Shown here: positions 1-4,128 of the stretch, one piece after another
Layout of the letters: every line of letters starts with the position of its first letter
Position numbering within the stretch: position 1 is the stretch's first letter
Assembly (NCBI GenBank): GCA_007120575.1
Contig: SKNJ01000226.1
Coordinates: 1 to 5,071, forward strand
Direction: 5' to 3'
DNA length: 5,071 bases
DNA from: Thioalkalivibrio sp.
GTDB taxonomy: Bacteria; Pseudomonadota; Gammaproteobacteria; Ectothiorhodospirales; Ectothiorhodospiraceae
Translations under genes and position numbers: made by a program
The notes under the pieces: generated by a model
Databases searched by the model: none
Seen by the model: the letters and a program-made list of their open reading frames with translations, nothing else
Told to the model about the DNA's origin: nothing

Positions 1-521
1 GCGCGGACCCGGTGTGCGGTATCCAGCCGACCCTGTCGCTCTGGAACACGCAGCGCCTCCAGCACCTCGCCGGCGGTGATCTCGCGCACGGGGCGACGCC
101 CCAGCATCGGGAAGGCGTAGACCTCCAGGCGGCGCAGATTGCGCTCCGCGTGTTTTTGCACGGTCTCGTGCCGGTGCAGCGTATCCCACCACTCGCGCGC
201 CAGGCCCTCGAAAGTATCCTCGACCGTTTGGACGTGAGCGCGCCGACGCGCCCGGCGGTTCGCGACCGGGTCGATGCCATCCTTGATCAGCTGCCGCGCC
301 TCGTCTTTCAGGTCGCGCGCCTGGGCCAGCGACAGTTCGGGATACGTGCCGATACTGTACGTCCGTTCTTTACCCGCAATGCGGTAGCGAAGCTGCCAGT
401 AGCGCCCGTGCTTGTTGACCAGCAGCGTCAAGCCCTGCCCGTCCGCCAGCTTGAACGCCCGGTCGACGTACTTGGCGCCCTTCACCTGGGCGGCGGTCAG
501 CTTGTGGGTCGCGTGGCTCAT
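1..521 (-). CDS. P4-type tyrosine site-specific integrase, N-terminal part (runs off left edge)
   Basis: This would catalyse recombination of a mobile element between attP and a tRNA attB site. Translating the minus strand from the ATG at 521-519 gives 173 open residues with no stop before the window edge. Residues 7-90 match the DUF4102 arm-DNA-binding domain typical of P4-like phage and island integrases: KLTAAQVKGAK (7-17), KLADGQGLTLLV (24-35), YWQLRYR (41-47), GKERTYSIGTYPELSLAQAR (50-69) and DGIDP (81-85). Residues from about 100 onward (TVEDTFEGLAREWW) begin the SAM-like core-binding domain. The catalytic domain with its R-H-R-Y residues lies outside the window, so activity cannot be judged. 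An in-frame upstream ATG at 551-549 would add 10 residues. I prefer 521 because it gives the usual short N-terminus, although neither start has a good Shine-Dalgarno. The gene points away from the tRNA-Cys 3' end, the usual layout for tRNA-integrated islands. Confidence 0.93.
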   Translation of the reverse strand, partial: MSHATHKLTAAQVKGAKYVDRAFKLADGQGLTLLVNKHGRYWQLRYRIAGKERTYSIGTYPELSLAQARDLKDEARQLIKDGIDPVANRRARRRAHVQTVEDTFEGLAREWWDTLHRHETVQKHAERNLRRLEVYAFPMLGRRPVREITAGEVLEALRVPERQGRLDTAHRVR

Positions 522-583
522 TGCGGGTAAAGGATCCGGCGTTGCGAGCATATACCCGCAAGATTACCCACATATACCCGCAA
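521..583. repeat. TACCCGCAA repeat cluster upstream of the integrase
   Basis: The 9-mer TACCCGCAA is at 553-561 and 575-583 in direct orientation, and inverted (TTGCGGGTA) at 521-529, overlapping the integrase start codon. The two direct copies extend to an identical 13-mer, CATATACCCGCAA (549-561 and 571-583), with a 22-bp period, about two helical turns. A degenerate copy, TACCCACAT, lies between them at 565-573. A further exact copy sits inside the integrase gene at 371-379; there the match to the inverted copy extends to 11 bp (370-380 versus 520-530). In tRNA-targeting integrases, repeats here are often arm-type integrase sites or sites for an excisionase or AlpA-like regulator. The repeats are visible directly; their role is inferred. 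They would overlap any integrase promoter, so autorepression is plausible. Confidence 0.8.
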
Positions 584-610
584 CTGTCACGAACCGCCTG
601 AAACACTCGG

Positions 611-636
611 AAACAAGAAAACGGCTTCGTGAAGCC
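611..636 (-). terminator. Second of two tandem minus-strand terminator hairpins
   Basis: Read on the minus strand, a 6-bp stem, GGCTTC and GAAGCC (631-636 and 623-628), has a 2-nt loop (or 5 bp with a 4-nt loop). It is followed by the T-rich run GTTTTCTTGTTT. It lies immediately after the T-run of the stronger hairpin at 637-662 and would act as a backup terminator. The small loop makes it a weaker call. Confidence 0.5.
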
Positions 637-662
637 AAAAAAAGGGGCGCCTGAGACGCCCC
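637..662 (-). terminator. Rho-independent terminator of the tRNA-Cys transcript
   Basis: On the minus strand, GGGGCG (662-657) pairs with CGCCCC (649-644) around a 7-nt loop and is followed by seven Ts (643-637). It lies 22 bases beyond the tRNA-Cys CCA end, as expected for termination of a stable-RNA transcript. It also insulates the tRNA from the leftward integrase. Confidence 0.85.
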
Positions 663-684
663 GGAACATCGTAGAACAGGAAAT

Positions 685-758
685 TGGAGGCTGGGGTCGG
701 AATCGAACCGGCGTACACGGATTTGCAGTCCGCTGCATAACCACTCTGCCACCCAGCC
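685..758 (-). tRNA. tRNA-Cys (anticodon GCA)
   Basis: The minus strand folds into a 74-nt cloverleaf with encoded CCA. The acceptor stem GGCTGGG/CCCAGCC (758-752 with 695-689) is perfect and the discriminator is U, as in known bacterial tRNA-Cys. The anticodon arm GCGGA-CTGCAAA-TCCGT places GCA at 726-724. The T loop is TTCGATT. The T stem GCCGG/CCGAC has one C-A mismatch at pair 50-64 (bases 711 and 697), which is unusual. The 3' end faces the integrase gene, so this is the likely attachment gene of the neighbouring island. A terminator follows at 637-662. Transcription may come from the tRNA-Gly promoter with readthrough of the hairpin at 817-840; I find no convincing promoter in 759-816. 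Confidence 0.97.
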
Positions 759-816
759 CTGTCGGGTGTGTCCGGCCTTGGTCAGTGCCCCATGGGATCA
801 CTGGTCGCCGAAACAG

Positions 817-840
817 AAAACCCCGGCAGACCCGGGGTTT
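817..840 (-). terminator. Terminator-like hairpin between tRNA-Gly and tRNA-Cys
   Basis: Perfect 9-bp arms AAACCCCGG (818-826) and CCGGGGTTT (832-840) flank the 5-nt loop CAGAC. On the minus strand the stem is followed by TTTTCTGTTTC, which looks like an intrinsic terminator placed 11 bases after tRNA-Gly. It is nearly symmetrical, so it could also act weakly on plus-strand transcription. If fully efficient it would leave tRNA-Cys without an evident promoter, so it may instead be an attenuating or processing hairpin. Confidence 0.65.
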
Positions 841-850
841 CGGAATCTAT

Positions 851-926
851 TGGAGCGGGAAACGAGATTCGAACTCGCGACCCCAACCTTGGCAAGGTTG
901 TGCTCTACCAGCTGAGCTATTCCCGC
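851..926 (-). tRNA. tRNA-Gly (anticodon GCC)
   Basis: The minus strand gives a standard 76-nt cloverleaf with encoded CCA. It has acceptor stem GCGGGAA/TTCCCGC, D arm AGCTCAGCTGGTAGAGC, anticodon arm CAACC-TTGCCAA-GGTTG with GCC as anticodon, and a GAGTTCGAATCTC T arm. Discriminator U precedes CCA. It is the first tRNA after the promoter at 944-971. A Gly-Cys order also occurs in the E. coli glyW-cysT-leuZ cluster; no leucine tRNA follows tRNA-Cys here. Confidence 0.98.
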
Positions 927-943
927 TTGCTGTAACGCCGCGT

Positions 944-971
944 ATTCTACCAAGGACAGCGTGCGCGTCAA
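944..971 (-). promoter_or_regulatory. Sigma-70 promoter of the tRNA-Gly/tRNA-Cys unit
   Basis: On the minus strand the -35 box is TTGACG (971-966) and the -10 box is TAGAAT (949-944), separated by 16 bp. The bases after the -10 (ACGCGGCG) form a GC-rich discriminator of the kind found on stable-RNA promoters under stringent (ppGpp) control. The -10 lies 17 bases before the mature tRNA-Gly 5' end. Regulation is inferred from the discriminator. Confidence 0.85.
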
Positions 972-999
972 TACTCCCGAGGCACCTCCCGCCAGATTC

Positions 1000-1029
1000 G
1001 ACGAAACGCCCGCAGCAACGCGGGTCGTC
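1000..1029 (-). terminator. Hairpin at the end of the YbaK-family gene, possible weak terminator
   Basis: CCCGC (1009-1013) pairs with GCGGG (1020-1024) around a 6-nt loop, and outer arms GACGA (1000-1004) and TCGTC (1025-1029) extend it with a 4-nt bulge. It overlaps the stop codon of the minus-strand gene and precedes the tRNA promoter. There is no proper T-run, so termination is only a possibility. Confidence 0.4.
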
Positions 1030-1498
1030 AAATGTGTACCGAGAACTGTCCATGGCGCGCCTGCGCCAGCAGGTGGGTGAAATCCGACCCGTTGAGGCGG
1101 ACCAGGGACTCGTGATCGCCCCCTTCCAGGTAGACCGTATCACCCGCCAGCAGACTCTCGTCCACCAGCGAATCCAGCCCGTAGGCCGGACCCAGCGCCG
1201 GCACCGCCCCGCGCGCGCAGTCGGGAAATTGCGCGGCCACCTCGTCTTCGGTCGCCAGGCCCACATGTTCGCCCAGCAGATGGTGCAATCGGCCCAGCCG
1301 CAGCCGCCGGGTCGCCGGCACCAGTGCCAGGTGGAACGCATCCGCGTCGGCCAGCAATACCGCCTTGGCGATCCGGTCCCCGGGAAGATGGGCCGCCTCC
1401 GCCGAGCGATTGGCCGACGCCGTTCGCGGATGAGGCACCACGGCGTACTCCACGCCGCGACCGTCGAGGAATGCCCGAAGGGTCTTGCTGATCGCCAT
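1028..1498 (-). CDS. YbaK/EbsC-family aminoacyl-tRNA deacylase
   Basis: A complete 156-residue free-standing editing-domain protein of the YbaK/ProRS-INS superfamily. Members hydrolyse wrongly charged tRNAs (for example Cys-tRNA-Pro or Ala-tRNA-Pro) in the cytoplasm. Visible family features are HPRTAS (23-28), then GDRIAKAVLL (40-49) with the conserved catalytic lysine at 45. RGAVPALG (96-103) is the G-x-x-x-P type substrate-loop segment, and a C-terminal strand region VYLEGGDHESLVRL (122-135) is followed by DF..LL. Length is normal for the family. The start at 1498 is supported by GGGAG six bases upstream (1509-1505). A possible -10 box TACACT lies at 1534-1529, without a clear -35. The superfamily call is firm, but YbaK-, ProXp- and other subtypes cannot be separated by eye, so substrate is open. 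It lies upstream of and collinear with tRNA-Gly and tRNA-Cys. Confidence 0.9.
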   Translation of the reverse strand: MAISKTLRAFLDGRGVEYAVVPHPRTASANRSAEAAHLPGDRIAKAVLLADADAFHLALVPATRRLRLGRLHHLLGEHVGLATEDEVAAQFPDCARGAVPALGPAYGLDSLVDESLLAGDTVYLEGGDHESLVRLNGSDFTHLLAQARHGQFSVHI

Positions 1499-1592
1499 GG
1501 CACGCTCCCGCCGCTTTGCCCTGCCCCGAGTGTAGACCCTGAACGACCGGGAGGGACCGGGTCGCTGCGCACCCTGCGGACGAACGGCGCAT

Positions 1593-1634
1593 TTGCGTCA
1601 ATGCTTCACGCAAGCCCCTTGATGTGCCTATGCT
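1593..1634 (+). promoter_or_regulatory. Candidate promoter with palindromic operator ahead of the macrodomain gene
   Basis: A possible -35 TTCACG (1605-1610) and -10 TATGCT (1629-1634) are separated by 18 bp, each matching 4 of 6 consensus bases. The -35 lies inside an inverted repeat, TTGCGT (1593-1598) and ACGCAA (1608-1613), with a 9-base centre. This would suit a repressor site, but no regulator is visible in the window. It sits about 30 bases before the start codon. Confidence 0.35.
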
Positions 1635-1661
1635 GGGCAGAAAGACAAGGAGATCCCGTCG

Positions 1662-2195
1662 ATGCGAACTCGCGTACGCGGCATTTTGATCGAATGCGTG
1701 ACCGGCGACATCGTGCGCCAGTCCGACATGGACGCAATCGTCAACGCCGCCAATGCCTGGCTACGCCCGGGCGGCGGAGTGGCCGGCGCGATCCACCACG
1801 CGGCCGGGGACGAACTCGAACGCGAGACCCAGCCACTCGCACCGATCGAACCCGGTCAGGCAGTACTGACCCACGGCCACCGTCTCCCCAACCGTTTTGT
1901 GATCCATTGCCTGGGGCCGGTTTATGGCCGCGACAAGCCCTCCGACCGCCTGCTCGCGGACTGTTATCGCAATGCCCTGGCGCGGGCCGAAGAGGCCGGC
2001 ATCCTGAGCATCGCATTCCCGGCCATCTCCACCGGGGCGTTCGGCTACCCTGCCGAACCCGCCGCACAGGTCGCCTTGTCGACTGTGGTTCACTCAACCC
2101 CGCAACTTGAGTCGGTCCGGCATATCCGGTTCGTGCTGCATCGCGAGGAGGATCTCGCCCTGTACCAGCGGATTCTGTCGGAACTGACCGAATGA
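1662..2195 (+). CDS. MacroD-type macrodomain protein, O-acetyl-ADP-ribose deacetylase family
   Basis: A complete 177-residue single-domain protein. Related enzymes (E. coli YmdB, human MacroD1) hydrolyse O-acetyl-ADP-ribose and remove mono-ADP-ribose from acidic residues. The MacroD hallmarks are present in order: VTGDIV (13-18), which contacts the adenine; DAIVNAANAWLRPGGGVAGA (24-43), the NAAN and GGGV loop of the active site, followed by IHHAAG; and PAISTGAFGYP (120-130), the diphosphate-binding loop. No key residue is missing, so it is probably active. The start is supported by AAGGAG (1647-1652) nine bases upstream. It diverges from the YbaK-family gene across a 163-base gap and is 293 bases from trpB, so it is probably transcribed alone. 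Its biological substrate, whether a sirtuin product, ADP-ribosylated protein or nucleic acid, cannot be told. No ADP-ribosyltransferase toxin partner is visible. Confidence 0.92.
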   Translation: MRTRVRGILIECVTGDIVRQSDMDAIVNAANAWLRPGGGVAGAIHHAAGDELERETQPLAPIEPGQAVLTHGHRLPNRFVIHCLGPVYGRDKPSDRLLADCYRNALARAEEAGILSIAFPAISTGAFGYPAEPAAQVALSTVVHSTPQLESVRHIRFVLHREEDLALYQRILSELTE

Positions 2196-2368
2196 AGCGG
2201 ACCGTTCCCACGAGCACACCCGCCCACGGTCTGGCCCTGGCTGCCGGTCAGTACTCTGCCTTCGATCAGACCGGTCTCGCCACCAGGATGCGCGCGCGCA
2301 GCTCAAGGAATCCGCACCCCTCCGCCTGAGCCGTGTCCGGTCCCGCGAAACGCACTCGGGGCCTTCCC

Positions 2369-2397
2369 TTGGCAGCCGGGCCATTCCGCTGGATGAT
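2369..2397 (+). promoter_or_regulatory. Candidate trpB promoter
   Basis: A -35 TTGGCA (2369-2374, 5 of 6 consensus) and a -10 GATGAT (2392-2397, 4 of 6) are 17 bp apart. This would put the start of transcription near 2404 and leave an 80-90 base leader containing the hairpin at 2439-2459. It is based only on box matching. Confidence 0.35.
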
Positions 2398-2438
2398 AAC
2401 GCCTGGCCAGTGGCGTACCGCGGACGTCACCCGCACGC

Positions 2439-2459
2439 GGGGCCCGGACAGCGGGCCCC
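2439..2459 (+). promoter_or_regulatory. Strong GC hairpin in the probable trpB leader
   Basis: GGGGCCCG (2439-2446) and CGGGCCCC (2452-2459) form a perfect 8-bp stem with loop GACAG. It ends 18 bases before the trpB Shine-Dalgarno and has no T-run, so it is not a normal intrinsic terminator. It could stabilise the mRNA, affect initiation, or be part of an attenuation system; none of this is shown. Confidence 0.5.
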
Positions 2460-2488
2460 GATCCATTCACACGCATCAGGGGGCTGCC

Positions 2489-3685
2489 ATGGCGTATCTC
2501 AAGGATTACCCGAACCAGGAAGGCTATTTTGGCGAATTCGGCGGGGCGTTCCTGCCACCGGAACTGGAGCCGCATTTCGAGGAGATCAACCGCGCCTACC
2601 GCAGCCTCGCCCTGTCCGGCGACTTCCTGAATGAATTGCGCTACATCCGCAAGCACTACCAGGGGCGCCCCACTCCGGTGTACTACGCACACAATCTCAG
2701 TCGCGCGGTCGACGCCCACATCTACCTCAAGCGCGAAGACCTGAACCACTCCGGTGCCCACAAGCTGAACCACTGCATGGGCGAGGCCCTGCTCGCCAAG
2801 CACATGGGCAAGACGAAGCTGATCGCCGAGACCGGGGCGGGCCAGCATGGTGTCGCGCTGGCGACCGCGGCGGCCTATTTCGGCATGGACTGCGAGATCC
2901 ACATGGGCGAGATCGACATTGAAAAGGAGGCCCCCAACGTCACGCGCATGAAGCTGATGGGGGCCAACGTGGTACCGGTGTCGTTTGGCGGACGCAGCCT
3001 CAAGGAAGCCGTGGATTCCGCGTTCCAGTCCTACCTCTCGCAGGCCGACGAGGCCCTGTTCGCGATCGGCTCAGTGGTCGGGCCGCATCCGTTCCCGCTG
3101 ATGGTGCGCAACTTCCAGTCGGTGGTGGGGACCGAGGCGCGCGAGCAACTCCTGGAAATGACCGGTGGCCAGCTACCGCAACAAGTGGCTGCCTGTGTCG
3201 GGGGCGGCTCCAACGCAATGGGCCTGTTCGCCGGCTTCCTTGACGACCCGGAGGTCGGCCTCAACGGTGTCGAACCGCTTGGCCGGGGAACGAAGCTCGG
3301 CGAACACTCCGCGACTATGACCTACGGCAAGCCGGGCATGATCCACGGTTTCAAGTGCATGCTGCTGGCCGACGCGGACGGCAATCCCGCGCCGGTACAC
3401 TCGATCGCCTCCGGGCTCGACTACCCCGGCGTGGGGCCGGAACACTCCTTCCTCAAGACCACCAACCGTGTCGCCTATCACGCCATCAACGACGACGACA
3501 CCCTGGATGCCTTCTACCAGCTCTCGCGCACGGAAGGGATCATCCCGGCGCTGGAGAGCGCCCATGCCATTGCCTGGGCAGTGCAGCACGGGCGCGAGAA
3601 CCCGGGCACCACGATCCTGGTAAACCTCTCGGGCCGCGGCGACAAGGACATCGACTACGTCGCCCGCGAATTCGGCCACGGCTGA
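2489..3685 (+). CDS. trpB: Tryptophan synthase beta chain (divergent, no trpA alongside)
   Basis: A complete 398-residue PLP enzyme of fold type II; TrpB joins indole and serine to make tryptophan. The start at 2489 gives the family's usual length and has AGGGGG (2478-2483) five bases upstream; the frame stays open farther upstream but that part is not TrpB-like. Catalytic features are intact: HSGAHK with the PLP lysine at 92; AETGAGQHG (113-121) with the catalytic glutamate at 114; phosphate-binding GGGSNA (238-243); [10 protein letters not shown] (310-319); TEGI with Glu349; and SGRGDKD (381-387), whose serine binds the pyridine nitrogen. It differs from canonical TrpB in places: [15 protein letters not shown] after the lysine, and [15 protein letters not shown] (140-154) where most TrpBs have G-A-x-D followed by R-Q. 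No trpA, trpF or other trp gene adjoins it. It may be the cell's main TrpB, a stand-alone paralogue using indole from elsewhere, or a related beta-replacement enzyme. Confidence 0.93.
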   Translation: MAYLKDYPNQEGYFGEFGGAFLPPELEPHFEEINRAYRSLALSGDFLNELRYIRKHYQGRPTPVYYAHNLSRAVDAHIYLKREDLNHSGAHKLNHCMGEALLAKHMGKTKLIAETGAGQHGVALATAAAYFGMDCEIHMGEIDIEKEAPNVTRMKLMGANVVPVSFGGRSLKEAVDSAFQSYLSQADEALFAIGSVVGPHPFPLMVRNFQSVVGTEAREQLLEMTGGQLPQQVAACVGGGSNAMGLFAGFLDDPEVGLNGVEPLGRGTKLGEHSATMTYGKPGMIHGFKCMLLADADGNPAPVHSIASGLDYPGVGPEHSFLKTTNRVAYHAINDDDTLDAFYQLSRTEGIIPALESAHAIAWAVQHGRENPGTTILVNLSGRGDKDIDYVAREFGHG

Positions 3686-3693
3686 GCCAGCCC

Positions 3694-3733
3694 GACCGCC
3701 CGGCATACCACGGGCGCCCCCGGGGCGGCGGTC
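3694..3733 (+). terminator. GC-rich inverted repeat after trpB, possible terminator
   Basis: Arms GACCGCC (3694-3700) and GGCGGTC (3727-3733) are perfect complements around 26 bases that can themselves pair in short GC stems. It starts 8 bases after the trpB stop. No T-run follows, so at most it is a non-canonical terminator or an mRNA-stabilising structure. Confidence 0.4.
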
Positions 3734-3779
3734 ACACGGGCCCTCGCCGGCGAACGCGACGGCGCTTCCGCCAGCAAGG

Positions 3780-3856
3780 GCCCATTGCATTTCGGTCAGG
3801 CAGCGTCTTTACTCCAGCGGTGAGCCACGCAGAAGGGCCACAGCAGAGCAATGGGC
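3780..3856. repeat. 9-bp inverted repeat enclosing 59 bases
   Basis: GCCCATTGC (3780-3788) and GCAATGGGC (3848-3856) are perfect complements. The enclosed sequence contains short pairs such as GGC/GCC and GCGT/ACGC. This could be the closing stem of a structured RNA or a chance repeat; I recognise no known RNA family. Confidence 0.4.
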
Positions 3857-3870
3857 GCGTGGCGCGCCCT

Positions 3871-3922
3871 CCCCGTCCCGGGCCGGGCCGGACAGAATCC
3901 AGCCGGCCGGGCCCGCACGGGG
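3871..3922 (+). terminator. Long GC hairpin between trpB and the BCCT gene
   Basis: Outer arms CCCCGT (3871-3876) and ACGGGG (3917-3922) enclose a 12-bp stem (3880-3891 with 3903-3914) with a single G-G mismatch and an 11-base loop. The two parts are joined by a small internal loop (CCC opposite GC). It is followed on the plus strand by only TTT, so it may be a weak terminator for trpB or a REP-like element. It is the strongest fold in the intergenic stretch 3686-4128, where I find no supported gene. Confidence 0.5.
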
Positions 3923-3944
3923 TTTGATCAGGGGGAATCGAGCG

Positions 3945-4023
3945 GCATGCAACAGGTCACGCCCCGCAATCCGGGTGAGTACGCAGCCGTATGGTCCGGC
4001 CGTTCTCGACCCGTGCATGCAAC
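3945..4023. repeat. Two direct copies of GCATGCAAC upstream of the BCCT gene
   Basis: The 9-mer GCATGCAAC is at 3945-3953 and 4015-4023, a 70-base period. Each holds the palindrome GCATGC. They lie 106-184 bases ahead of the transporter start, where regulator sites could be. I see no clear promoter in 3931-4116, so the role is unknown. Confidence 0.35.
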
Positions 4024-4128
4024 CGCATCCTTCCCTCTCCCGGGCCGACGAGCATCCGAACCGCGATGGGCAACACACCCACGGCCCGGATACCGTCCTG
4101 TTGATTCATTGCATACAAGGAGGCAAGG

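Larger units (their letters stand above)
2196..2488. other. Intergenic region between the macrodomain gene and trpB
   Basis: About 290 bases without a supported gene. The reading frame of trpB stays open upstream to 2333 but lacks TrpB-like sequence there. The region contains a candidate promoter (2369-2397) and a strong hairpin (2439-2459) just before trpB. I found no T-run terminator after the macrodomain gene and no leader peptide with tandem Trp codons. Confidence 0.6.

Noticed and set aside
12..530. 172-codon plus-strand open frame
   Set aside because: It is antisense to the integrase, which has strong family motifs on the other strand.
521..583. CRISPR array or plasmid-type iterons
   Set aside because: Only two 13-bp direct copies with very short spacing, in mixed orientation around an integrase start. 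There are no spacers of CRISPR length and no replication initiator gene.
847..1572. 241-codon minus-strand open frame
   Set aside because: It overlaps tRNA-Gly and is out of frame with the clearly homologous YbaK-family gene. The Arg/Trp/Pro-rich product is typical of a GC-rich shadow frame.
629..2110. Long 493-codon plus-strand open frame
   Set aside because: It runs across both tRNAs on the opposite strand, antisense through the YbaK-family gene and out of frame through the macrodomain gene. Its product is Arg/Pro-rich with no recognisable domain.
1662..2195. Antitoxin of a DarT/DarG-like ADP-ribosylation system
   Set aside because: DarG has a different macrodomain type and adjoins a DarT toxin. 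Here the domain is MacroD-type and neither neighbour is an ADP-ribosyltransferase.
2439..2459. Classical trp attenuator terminator
   Set aside because: The stem is strong, but there is no T-run after it, no alternative pairing partner that I can see, and no leader peptide with tandem Trp codons.
2333..2488. 52-codon upstream extension of trpB
   Set aside because: It does not resemble TrpB, which normally begins near the ATG at 2489. That ATG has a good ribosome binding site and gives the normal family length.
3173..3790. 205-codon minus-strand open frame antisense to trpB
   Set aside because: A shadow of trpB in GC-rich DNA. No domain, start site or conservation signal is visible.
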